DNA of 29,281 nt, taken from the NCBI GenBank assembly GCA_047608975.1, contig JBLFYM010000077.1:1-29281 (forward strand), in the 5' to 3' direction. Position numbers and translations under genes: made by a program. Below the pieces are notes generated by a model. It made no database searches and was not told the origin of the DNA. It saw only the letters and a program-made list of their open reading frames with translations. This DNA is from GCA-2715965 sp047608975. GTDB lineage: Bacteria; Verrucomicrobiota; Verrucomicrobiia; Limisphaerales; JAYPXF01. Positions 1-8,305 of the stretch are shown here, in pieces (positions within the stretch are counted from its first letter, which is position 1; each line of letters opens with the position of its first letter).

Positions 1-461
1 TGAACGAATCGTCCGTCCTTCGCGAGCACCCGATGCGCTTCCTCAACGATCCCATACCCAACCGTCTTGGGTAGTGACTTGAACGGCAAACTGGAAACGA
101 TGTGTGCCACGTCATGATTGCGAAGTTCCTTGTCGCTCTCGAGCAGGTCCCGCAGGCGCGTGGCGTCCCCGAGTTTCACGTTCGCATGGGGAAAGCGTTT
201 CTGAGTCCACTCAACCATTTCCGGGCTGCAGTCAACGGACACGAGTTTCTCCGGGGGGATCCCATGATCGAAGAGGGATTTTGTGATCGCTCCCGTGCCA
301 ACCCCGAGTTCGACGATCAGACCCCGTTCGCCTTTGGGCACTGCCCGGGCCATTCGTCGGCCCAGAAACGGACTGCTCGGAATGATCGAACCGGTCGTTC
401 GGCAGTCGCTAAAAAAAGCGCCACCAAAAGCCGCATAAGATCTGAGTGTTTTGATTGCCAT
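1..461 (-). CDS. Class I SAM-dependent methyltransferase, phospholipid N-methyltransferase (PmtA)-like, 3' end cut by window
   Basis: I translated this from the reverse strand. It opens with ATG at 461 and stays open to the window edge (153 complete codons), so the C-terminus is missing. The N-terminus carries the segment TGSIIPSSPFLGRRMAR (residues 23-39), typical of PmtA-like phospholipid N-methyltransferases and their rRNA adenine dimethylase relatives. It is followed by the SAM-binding motif I, VELGVGTGAIT (about 50-60), and by an acidic residue in the next strand (SVDCSPEMV). The family methylates phosphatidylethanolamine toward phosphatidylcholine at the inner membrane face, but close relatives have other substrates, so the substrate is inferred. 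A candidate promoter lies at 501-530. It is on the same strand as the upstream glycan genes but 262 bp away, so it is probably a separate transcript. Confidence 0.75.
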   Translation of the reverse strand, partial: MAIKTLRSYAAFGGAFFSDCRTTGSIIPSSPFLGRRMARAVPKGERGLIVELGVGTGAITKSLFDHGIPPEKLVSVDCSPEMVEWTQKRFPHANVKLGDATRLRDLLESDKELRNHDVAHIVSSLPFKSLPKTVGYGIVEEAHRVLAKDGRFV

Positions 462-500
462 AAACGAGACCGCACTGCCTGTCTGATCGTGAAACCCGAG

Positions 501-530
501 AGTAAAAGACCCCGGCCTTCGGTACGTCAA
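501..530 (-). promoter_or_regulatory. Candidate sigma70-type promoter for the methyltransferase
   Basis: Read on the minus strand, TTGACG (530-525) is followed after 18 bp by TTTACT (506-501). This predicts a start near 494 and a leader of about 33 nt before the ATG at 461. A second TTGACG lies at 537-532, making a short direct repeat. The match is by eye only. Confidence 0.35.
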
Positions 531-723
531 TCGTCAATTCCGTGATGCGGTGGGCGTCAATCCGGAATCCCGCGGACAAGTGGCCTGAATTGGGCGCGCC
601 AGACGAGCGATTTTTGATCCAACGGCGAAACGTCCCGCCTCGAATTCATGCCGATCTCCAATCCCGAATATGTCGGGCACCACCGAGAGATCCGCGCCCC
701 GATGCGAGATGCTGCGGACTGCC

Positions 724-1743
724 TTACTTGATCGCAATCGGTTGATCACCGATCGACACGTCATCGACGTAGAGCAGCGCGGGACCTTTCCCTTTGCTGT
801 GCGCACTCAGGCCGATTTCAAAATCGTCATACACGGCCCCGGCAAATGGCAACGTCTGACCGCGCTCATCAATCAGCAGTTTTCCATCCTGCCAGAGTTG
901 CACGATGCCGGTGTCGTCTTCCCTCAAGTGTAGTCGCGATGTGATCTGCACCCATTGTTGGGTCGGCATTTTCGTCCGCGTATCGTTGCTTTGGCGATAG
1001 CTGCGTTTTGGTTCCCACTTCGCGAGCTGGAAACTCAGCAGCCCCTTCTGCAGTACGATGCGCATGCCGGGATGACCGGGAACCCAGGTGGATTCGAGAT
1101 CCATCAGCGTGTTGTACTCACCGACCTGCTCGAAGTAGAACCAGCCGGAGAACCACACGTCGTCGCCTTTGACGAAGTGAAAGAGACTGCGATGAAGCGC
1201 TGCTTTGCAGGTGGACATTCCGCTGGTCGGCAACACCGAATAGGCCTTGAGCGCCCGCGTGCCTGAGTGCACCTGTTCGCCGTGTGGTGTCAGGAGATTG
1301 TCGATGAAGTCTGCCCCGTCGTTCAGAATGCGTTTTCGTAGCGCGTTGTAATCCGGAACCGTCGGTGCCGAGGGTGACTGAACTGTGAACTGCATCCAGC
1401 GCTCGAGGCCGATCAGATCGTGAATGGAATCCGCGTTCTCAAAACCATCCTCAAAATTTCGACGCGTTGGGTAACGTTTGCCGCTCTCGTGGTCGATGAC
1501 ATGCGGTATGCCGTCGATCAGTTCGTAGTTCTTCGCGTAGAATTCTGTGTCGAAATGATGCTTGATGAACACGTGAGTGCCAAGCAGGGCGTCCACTCGG
1601 TAGATGTTTCCCTTCTTGATGCGAAACTCGCCGGCGACCAGCAGCAGCGCGTAGAGGCCGACCAAGCCACCGGAGATCTTCCAAGCCCGGGACCGCCGGC
1701 GCGGTTTCGGTTTCGGGGATTCTTGTGAGTCGGGTGTTTCCAT
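724..1743 (-). CDS. Membrane-anchored protein with heparin-lyase/concanavalin-type jelly roll, putative polysaccharide lyase
   Basis: A 339-residue protein. The N-terminus is short, cytoplasmic and strongly basic (KPKPRRRSR), followed by one hydrophobic segment (about residues 24-38), so it is probably anchored by its N-terminus with the bulk outside. The last 150 residues look like a beta-sandwich of the polysaccharide lyase/LamG type: repeated alternating strands, a typical 'LWQDGKLLIDERGQ' turn and the ending 'ALLYVDDVSIG'. Secreted heparin-lyase-I-like proteins show this layout, but I cannot identify catalytic residues with confidence, so it may be only a binding protein. It is the last gene of the minus-strand glycan block, 175 bp downstream of the polyenzyme stop, and that context supports a role in handling a sulfated polysaccharide. 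Confidence 0.6.
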   Translation of the reverse strand: METPDSQESPKPKPRRRSRAWKISGGLVGLYALLLVAGEFRIKKGNIYRVDALLGTHVFIKHHFDTEFYAKNYELIDGIPHVIDHESGKRYPTRRNFEDGFENADSIHDLIGLERWMQFTVQSPSAPTVPDYNALRKRILNDGADFIDNLLTPHGEQVHSGTRALKAYSVLPTSGMSTCKAALHRSLFHFVKGDDVWFSGWFYFEQVGEYNTLMDLESTWVPGHPGMRIVLQKGLLSFQLAKWEPKRSYRQSNDTRTKMPTQQWVQITSRLHLREDDTGIVQLWQDGKLLIDERGQTLPFAGAVYDDFEIGLSAHSKGKGPALLYVDDVSIGDQPIAIK

Positions 1744-1768
1744 AAATTGTGTGAGGGGGCTTTGGTGG

Positions 1769-1918
1769 TTATCCGTTGGCGTTTTTGCGACGTCGCAGCT
1801 TCTTCATGAAACCGCGAATCGTTTCCCGCTCACTGTCCTTTATGCCCCCGCGCCAGAGGCTGGCGCAAGCGATTCCCTTTGCCACGAGCGCGGGGAGCAG
1901 GAATAGGATGCCAGCTGC
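1769..1918 (-). pseudogene. Startless small reading frame, possible remnant of a membrane protein C-terminus
   Basis: Directly after the polyenzyme TGA (1921-1919), the same frame stays open for 49 codons to a TAA at 1771-1769. It encodes a hydrophobic stretch (ILFLLPALVAKGIACASLW) and then a charged basic tail ending MKKLRRRKNANG. This is the usual look of the last transmembrane helix and cytoplasmic tail of a polytopic membrane protein. There is no ATG. A GTG at 1885 would give only 38 residues and would cut the hydrophobic segment. It could be a truncated gene end (for example of a polysaccharide exporter, a guess) or a very small membrane protein. It ends 25 bp before the start of the lyase-like gene. 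Confidence 0.3.
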
Positions 1919-4900
1919 TCAGTTGCGGAAAACGTCATCAATGGAGAAGCGGAGGAAATACAGATCGCCGGAGCCTTCGTAGAGAACGCCGATCTTGTCC
2001 GTGCCGATGGGGGTGAGGATGGAGTAGCCGCTGCCGGGGCGTTCGTCATAAAGGGTGTGCCATTGCGCGGGCCAGGTCATGCCTTCGTCCTTGCTGACCT
2101 TGATCGTGAAGTGGTGGCGGCCGCGGGTGGTGTTGGGGTTGGAGAAGATGAGGAGGGGACCGTGTTTGGGGTGCTCGATTCTCAGGAGGCCGGCGTTGCA
2201 GACGGGTTCGATCAGGGCTTTGCGGGTGGTGGGGTGTTCCTGCCAGGTCTGGCCGAGATCCTTGGTGGTGTAGATGCTGCGGGAGCCGCCACGGTTATCG
2301 CGGCAGTTGATCATGATCGATTCGTCGGCAAGTTGGACGACTTGGGCTTCGGTGGTGTCGATCTTGACACCCGTTCCGATCTTCCAGGTTTCGCCGCGGT
2401 CTTTGCTGTAGACGATGGTGGAGAAGGGTTTGCCGCTGACGGGCTCGTCGTTCACGCCGCGGAACTGGGCAGGGAAGACGAGGGTGCCATCACGTAGGGT
2501 GATGCCGGCCCCGGGCCCTTGGAGGACGAAGCGCCAGTTGGCATTGGTCTTCACCTGTTTGGTGATGTTGATGGGCGGGGACCAGGTAAGGCCGTCGTCA
2601 TTACTTTTCACGAGCATGAACTGGCCGGTTTCTTCGGGCTTCATGCCGGGACCTGAGCCGCGCCATGAGCGGTTGCCGTGACTCCACGTCGAGGCGACCC
2701 AGATGGTGCCGTTGACGCGATCGGTAAGGATGGACGGATCGCCGATGCCGTCGTAGTTCCACTTGGGATCGTCGCCCATGTCCATGATGATCTTCATGGG
2801 TTCCCATGACTGGCCGCCGTCAGTGCTGCGGCTCATGCCGACGTCGATGTCGCCAGGCAGATCGCCGCGGCTGCGATTGCGGTTGTCGTACACGGCGACG
2901 AGCGTTCCGGCCTTGGTGGTGGTGATTCCGGGGATGCGATATCCGGTGACGCCATCCTGTCCGCGTTGACGGAGGGCGTAGCCGATTTTGCGGCGGATGT
3001 GCGTCGGGCCTTCGAACTTGGCTGGCTCCCGGTGGCTGAAAACGATGGCTCGGCATTTCACTGAGATATATCCATCGAGACTGGCGGTCGGTAGCAGATC
3101 GCATCCAAGGGTGATGACGTTTTCGCCGGCCTTCAGAGTCACCGACTTGGCGATCGACTTCAGCGCACCGGGACCACTGGTGGTCCCTTCAAAATGCGTC
3201 CGCTCAATCGCTCGCGCGCCTTCGAGAAATTCAAAATGGAAGTGAGATGCCTTCAATGGTTTCAGGTTGCCCCGAGTCTCGATGACCAGATGCATGAGGG
3301 GACTGTTTGTCTGTCCGATCAGGACAGGAGCGGTGTCTTGTCGGACGCGGATGGACCTGATCGTCATCGGCTTGGACTCGATGAAGGTCAGGTCGTCGAT
3401 GAGCACGCCGGTATTCGGTGGCGCACCGCTGGTCATGCGAAATTTGCGGGCGCCTTGGGGTAGCGAAATCGCCACCTGGTTCAGGTAGCCACGGCCGACT
3501 TTCACATTCTGATCACCGTTGTAGATTTCGACCCATTTGCCATTGGCATCGGCGGCTTCGACCCGGAACGAGAACGGAGCGCGCCTGGTCCAGCGTTCGG
3601 CGGCGAAGGTGAGTTCATCGTAGTCGCTGTTGGTTGGGGTCGGTGGGAGTTCGAAGACGACTTCGGATTTCTTACCGCCTTTGAGGTGCAGACATTGCCG
3701 GCCGGACTTGGCGAGTTTGGCGAGGATTTCGGCTTCGCCTTTTGGTGCGGTCCACGTGGCGCCGTCAAAGGTGAGTTTGGTAAAGCCGCCGGGCTTGGGT
3801 GATTCGAAGCCGGTGAAGCCGGGAGCGGTAATCGGGGCTTTGGGCGTGGGCTTGGCAGCGGCGGTCAGCCAGGTGTCGCTCCGGAATGGAGAGACCGGAT
3901 GTTTGTCCGCGATGCCCACAAGATTGAGCTTCGGATCGTTTGCCCAGCCGTAGCGAACGGCGATGGGTTCTGCAACCTTGTCGCTTTTGAGTTCCAACCA
4001 TTCGGCCCCGTGAATGCTGGCGGTGGCGGGATGGAATTTGCGATCTTTGCCGGCGAGCTGGAAGCCGGTGGCAGGTTTGCCATCGCGGGTTTGGATCGGG
4101 CGATCGAAGGCGATCTTGATTGGGGACAGGATGTCGGCGGTCGGACTGGCAGCGTTGCCCAAGGCAATCTCGGCCAAGCGATGACCGACGGGTTGTTTGT
4201 CTGCCGGATGGACGTTGGTTGGGTGACCCACATCTATGGTGACAGCCATGTGGGTGTGCGGATCGCCGGCGGCCACCTTTGCCTGCATCTCCCGGAAGAG
4301 CGGCCAGTTGCGGTTGAGGCCGGGGAGTTGGGCGAAGATGAAGGGCAGCTTCGGCGCTCGCCACGCATCGCGCCAGCTGGCGATGAGGGTGGTGAAGAGT
4401 TTGCGGTTCCAGGCCGAGTTCCTCGGGCGGCGATGCGCGGTGTCCTCCGTGGCATTGGATTCGCCCTGATACCAGATCACGCCGCTGACCGGGAGACCGG
4501 TGAAGGGCGTGATTCCGGCGGCGTAGAGGAAGCCGGGTTTGAAGGGGTGGTTCGGCGCGGGCCCGTCGGGAAGGTCGAAGTATTTGACGAGGTTCTGTCG
4601 TCCCCGCTGGCCGCACCATTTCGGGAATCGTGGATGGTCTTCCAGATACCAGGGAATGGTGACGAGTTCCTGGAATTCGGGATCGGCAAGCAGGGTGGCT
4701 TCAGGAATCCACGATTCCATGGGTGTGCCGCCGATGGCGTTGTGGATGAGCCCGATGGGGATTTCGGGATTCAGTTCTCGGAGGCGTTGTCCGAAGTGGT
4801 ACGCGATGGCGGAGAAGTTGGGCGCAGAGTCCTTGTTTGTGGGGTGCCAACCAGTCCAGGTGTAGTAGTTCTCGGCGTTGGTATTGCGGAGGAGTTCGCG

Positions 4901-7900
4901 GTCGTAGGCGCGACTCTTGGGGTAGATGTAGCCGGTGAGGTCGAGCAGGCGCAGGTGTTTGTCGTTGGCAGCGGCGATGTGTTGTTGGGCGTCGTTGGAC
5001 TGATTGAGCATCCAACGCATGTTTGATTGGCCGGAGCAGATCCACACGTCGCCGACGAGAATGTCGCGGATCGTTTGGCTGTTGATCTTGAGGTCGGCGG
5101 GTTTGGTGCTGGCGGGTGTGGGAGACAAGGTGATCCGCCATTGGCCGTCCGGGTCGGCCTTGGTTTGGTGTTTCTGTTTTTTGAAGGTGACGGAGATTTT
5201 GGTGTTGGGCTTTGCCGTTCCCCAGACGGGCACTTCGCGATCTCGCGGTAGGACCATGTGGTCACTGAAGACTTTGGCGACGCGTAAGGGCGAGCTTGCG
5301 AGTCCGGGTTGTGGCAACTCCTTTCGGACAGATTTCCATCCGTGCCCGGCGGCGAGTTTCTGCGAGAGCGAGGCGAGCAGTTTCTCTTCTTTGGCCGCCA
5401 GGTTGCTCGGTTCGATCGGGTAACTGGCCTCGTCGTATTCGTAGAGCTCGCGATCGGTGACCTTGCTCGCGGTAAGCCACTCGGTGTAGCGGTGGGTGTC
5501 GGTACGGACGCTGTAGCCACGGGTCTGGCCGCGTGTGTATTGGGAGAAGGCGGCGGATTTCCATTGGCGGCTGGGAACATCCAACAGCGGGGAGAGGCTG
5601 CTGCCTTCGAGTATTGGGGAAACTGGCAGGTCGCAGAGATCGGCCAGGGTCGGGTAGAGATCAACGAGTTCGACGAGGGCTTGGGAGCTGCTGCCATTGC
5701 CAGCGCGGCCGGGGACGCGAACGATCAGCGGCACCCGGGTATCAAGTTCGAAGTTGGTGGTCTTGCCCCAGAGGTTCTGCTCGCCGAGGTGGTAGCCGTG
5801 GTCGCCCCAGAGGACGACGATGGTGTTGTCGCTCAGTCCCTGATTTTCCAGGGCTGCGAGGACTTTGCCGATCTGCGCGTCGATGTAACTGATACAGGCG
5901 TAGTAGGCGTGTTTGACGCGGCGTTGCATCGCGTCGGTGATCGGGCCGGACTTAGACTGGTCCGTGTAGCGACGGAGTTCGCCGGAGCCATGCAGCGCGA
6001 TGCGGGGGGCGTCTTCGGGGAATTCGGTCTGGCCGGTGATCTTGATCTTGGCGGGATCGTAGAGATCCCAATATTTCTTCGGCGCGATGTAGGGGGAGTG
6101 CGGTTTGATGAAGCCGACGGCGAGGAAGAAGGGTTCGGCAGGATTGCGACTAAGTTCGGCGAGGGACTGCACGGCACGGTCGGCGACCTGTCCGTCGTAG
6201 AGCACCGAGTCGGCAACATCGGGAGCTTCGGTGGCGGGGCCGAAGACGAGCTTCTTGGTCCAGTCATCCGGGTCAGGCTGTTTTTTCGGTTTGTAGATCT
6301 TTTTGTAGATGTCTTTCGCAGCGCTGATGCCTTCCTCCGTGTAGTAGTAGCGCGGGCCGGGACGGAAGGCGGGAATGGACCAAGAGGGCACGTCGCCAAA
6401 GGTGTCGGCAACTGTGCGGCTGGAGCCTTTTGGGAAGACGCCGTGATAGATCTTGCCCATCGCGCGGGTGTGGTAGCCGTGATTTTTGAAGTGTTGCGGC
6501 AAGGTGATGATGTCCGGGTAGTGTGTGCGGAAGTGGGTGTGATTGCCGTGAATCTGGGTGGAGTCGGGTCGGAGTCCGGTAAGGATGCTGGCGCGGGAGG
6601 GACCACAGATGGCCTGCTGGCAATAGGCACGGTCGAAGCGGACACCGCTCTTTGCCAGGGCATCGATATTGGGGCTGATGATGTGTTTATCACCGTAGCA
6701 ACCGAGTTCGGGACGCAGGTCGTCGATGGCGATGAAGAGAACGTTCGGGCTGCCGGGTCCGGCCTTGGCTTGGGGTTTCGCCGGGCGCGGCCAGAATTTT
6801 CTAAGGTGGCTCCAGGTTTCCTGGCTGCGCTTCTTGGGCTGGCGTTTGGAATCCTTCTGCTCCCGGATGAAGAAGTCGACATTCGCCGGATCCAGGAAAG
6901 GATCATCGATCTCCTTCTGGAAATCGCGCATGGCCTTGAAGAGGTGGTCCTTGGTTTTGCTGTGCTTGGGATCGGCAGCAAGGTTCTGGAATTCGTTGGG
7001 ATCCTTTTTCAGATCGTAGAGTTCGAACTCGGGCGGGTTGACGTAGCTCTCCTCGTAGAGCTCCAAGGGAATCTTGCTGTTCTTGTAGCGGGAGATGCCG
7101 GCCAGGTTTTTGTCACGAACGGGGTTGTAGATCAGTTTGTAATCTTCATCGCGGATACCGAACGTGAGATAGAGCAAAGGCGCGGCCGATCCGGTGTTGA
7201 AGGTGTGCATGTATTTGCGGCGGGGTGTCTTGGGATCCTGAAGATCCTGTAGCGGCGTGCCGACCAACTCGGCTGGGATTCGGATGCCCGTTTCCTTCAG
7301 AACGGTGGGGAGAATATCCATTGTCGAGACCATCGCATCCTCGGCATGGCCCTTTGGAAAGGACTTCGGGTAGCTCACGATCATCGGCACCTTCACGCCG
7401 CCTTCGTAGCAAGTGGTTTTGCCCCGCATGAAGTCGCCGCCATGATCGGCCAGGTAGACGACCAAGGTGTTGTCGCGCTGCTTCAATTCCACAAGGTCAT
7501 CGAGAACCAACCCAATACCTTCATCGAGGCGGTTCATGCAGTTGAGATAGTTGCGCGTCTCCTCGCGGAGATAGGGAGTGTCGACTCCTGTCCACGGGAG
7601 CGGCTTGATGTCGCCGGTTACCTTGACGGTGGGATAGCCCGCCTTGGTCTTCTCGATAAAACGACGGTGGGCGTCGGAGTAGTTGATGATACAGAGGAAG
7701 GGCTTGTCGGCTTTGGCAGCATTCTCAAAAATGGCCCGGGCCTCGCGGGCGTAATCCTCGATGCTGAAGGTGTTGCTGAAGTTGGCGTGCTTCACGCCGC
7801 GGAAGTCGATGTGATCCTCGACGATGCTTTCCGGGTTCACATGCGTCTTGCCGATGAAGCCGGTGTAGTAGCCCGCCTCCTTGAGGTAAGCGGGCAGGGT

Positions 7901-8284
7901 CTTGAAGTTCTTGTAGAAGGAGAATCGATGCGTCGCCAATCCAATGTGACCGGTCTGCCGCGTGTAGAGCCCGGTCAGAAACGCGGCCCGGGATGGGCTA
8001 CAGACCGAGTAAGGAACATATGCGCGGTCGAAACGAACGCCGGCCGCGGCCAAGGAATCCAGATGGGGCGTGTGGACGCGTTTCTCCCCGTAGCAACCGA
8101 TCTGCTCGCTGTTGTCCTCGGAGACGATAAATAGAACATTTGGTTTCGACGGGCTCACTACGGGCGGGCGATCGGCGGCGTGGATGGTGCACGAAAAGAG
8201 GATCGCAGCCAGAACCGGGAGGCGATGGCAAAAGTATTCATTCTGAATGCCTTCCCATATTTTTGCCCTAGATATTTTTGGCAT
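1919..8284 (-). CDS. Secreted four-enzyme fusion: sulfatase, sulfatase, sialate O-acetylesterase, exo-alpha-sialidase
   Basis: One uninterrupted 2121-residue frame. Residues 1-38 form a signal peptide (hydrophobic core LPVLAAILF). Module 1 (about 46-450) is a sulfatase with formylglycine motif C95-S-P-S-R and metal residues E56/D57 and D280/H281; its SEDN start resembles heparan N-sulfatases. Module 2 (about 510-985) is iduronate-2-sulfatase-like, with D521/D522, C560-G-P-S-R and D828/H829. Module 3 (about 997-1470) is a SASA-family sialate O-acetylesterase with GQSN around S1087, WYQGESN (1271-1277) and D1351/H1359. A beta-rich linker (about 1487-1637) and a BNR-associated N-terminal domain (about 1640-1755) lead into a sialidase with YRIPG (R1783), five Asp boxes (W at 1827, 1901, 1967, 2014, 2071) and a SGYS tyrosine near 2087. 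Only the first module has a signal peptide, so this is a real fusion in the sequence given. It starts 21 bp after the upstream sulfatase and is probably co-transcribed with it. The glycan substrate is not known. Confidence 0.9.
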   Translation of the reverse strand: MPKISRAKIWEGIQNEYFCHRLPVLAAILFSCTIHAADRPPVVSPSKPNVLFIVSEDNSEQIGCYGEKRVHTPHLDSLAAAGVRFDRAYVPYSVCSPSRAAFLTGLYTRQTGHIGLATHRFSFYKNFKTLPAYLKEAGYYTGFIGKTHVNPESIVEDHIDFRGVKHANFSNTFSIEDYAREARAIFENAAKADKPFLCIINYSDAHRRFIEKTKAGYPTVKVTGDIKPLPWTGVDTPYLREETRNYLNCMNRLDEGIGLVLDDLVELKQRDNTLVVYLADHGGDFMRGKTTCYEGGVKVPMIVSYPKSFPKGHAEDAMVSTMDILPTVLKETGIRIPAELVGTPLQDLQDPKTPRRKYMHTFNTGSAAPLLYLTFGIRDEDYKLIYNPVRDKNLAGISRYKNSKIPLELYEESYVNPPEFELYDLKKDPNEFQNLAADPKHSKTKDHLFKAMRDFQKEIDDPFLDPANVDFFIREQKDSKRQPKKRSQETWSHLRKFWPRPAKPQAKAGPGSPNVLFIAIDDLRPELGCYGDKHIISPNIDALAKSGVRFDRAYCQQAICGPSRASILTGLRPDSTQIHGNHTHFRTHYPDIITLPQHFKNHGYHTRAMGKIYHGVFPKGSSRTVADTFGDVPSWSIPAFRPGPRYYYTEEGISAAKDIYKKIYKPKKQPDPDDWTKKLVFGPATEAPDVADSVLYDGQVADRAVQSLAELSRNPAEPFFLAVGFIKPHSPYIAPKKYWDLYDPAKIKITGQTEFPEDAPRIALHGSGELRRYTDQSKSGPITDAMQRRVKHAYYACISYIDAQIGKVLAALENQGLSDNTIVVLWGDHGYHLGEQNLWGKTTNFELDTRVPLIVRVPGRAGNGSSSQALVELVDLYPTLADLCDLPVSPILEGSSLSPLLDVPSRQWKSAAFSQYTRGQTRGYSVRTDTHRYTEWLTASKVTDRELYEYDEASYPIEPSNLAAKEEKLLASLSQKLAAGHGWKSVRKELPQPGLASSPLRVAKVFSDHMVLPRDREVPVWGTAKPNTKISVTFKKQKHQTKADPDGQWRITLSPTPASTKPADLKINSQTIRDILVGDVWICSGQSNMRWMLNQSNDAQQHIAAANDKHLRLLDLTGYIYPKSRAYDRELLRNTNAENYYTWTGWHPTNKDSAPNFSAIAYHFGQRLRELNPEIPIGLIHNAIGGTPMESWIPEATLLADPEFQELVTIPWYLEDHPRFPKWCGQRGRQNLVKYFDLPDGPAPNHPFKPGFLYAAGITPFTGLPVSGVIWYQGESNATEDTAHRRPRNSAWNRKLFTTLIASWRDAWRAPKLPFIFAQLPGLNRNWPLFREMQAKVAAGDPHTHMAVTIDVGHPTNVHPADKQPVGHRLAEIALGNAASPTADILSPIKIAFDRPIQTRDGKPATGFQLAGKDRKFHPATASIHGAEWLELKSDKVAEPIAVRYGWANDPKLNLVGIADKHPVSPFRSDTWLTAAAKPTPKAPITAPGFTGFESPKPGGFTKLTFDGATWTAPKGEAEILAKLAKSGRQCLHLKGGKKSEVVFELPPTPTNSDYDELTFAAERWTRRAPFSFRVEAADANGKWVEIYNGDQNVKVGRGYLNQVAISLPQGARKFRMTSGAPPNTGVLIDDLTFIESKPMTIRSIRVRQDTAPVLIGQTNSPLMHLVIETRGNLKPLKASHFHFEFLEGARAIERTHFEGTTSGPGALKSIAKSVTLKAGENVITLGCDLLPTASLDGYISVKCRAIVFSHREPAKFEGPTHIRRKIGYALRQRGQDGVTGYRIPGITTTKAGTLVAVYDNRNRSRGDLPGDIDVGMSRSTDGGQSWEPMKIIMDMGDDPKWNYDGIGDPSILTDRVNGTIWVASTWSHGNRSWRGSGPGMKPEETGQFMLVKSNDDGLTWSPPINITKQVKTNANWRFVLQGPGAGITLRDGTLVFPAQFRGVNDEPVSGKPFSTIVYSKDRGETWKIGTGVKIDTTEAQVVQLADESIMINCRDNRGGSRSIYTTKDLGQTWQEHPTTRKALIEPVCNAGLLRIEHPKHGPLLIFSNPNTTRGRHHFTIKVSKDEGMTWPAQWHTLYDERPGSGYSILTPIGTDKIGVLYEGSGDLYFLRFSIDDVFRN

Positions 8285-8305
8285 AGGATGTCTTTGGATT
8301 GTCGG

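Noticed and set aside
3899..5026. 375-codon plus-strand open frame opposite the esterase module
   Set aside because: Antisense shadow of conserved SASA residues; no family features.
5309..7252. Long 647-codon open frame on the plus strand across the second sulfatase module
   Set aside because: It lies antisense to strongly conserved sulfatase sequence, has no recognised domain, and is of the Gly/Val/Asp-rich kind expected opposite a GC-rich gene.
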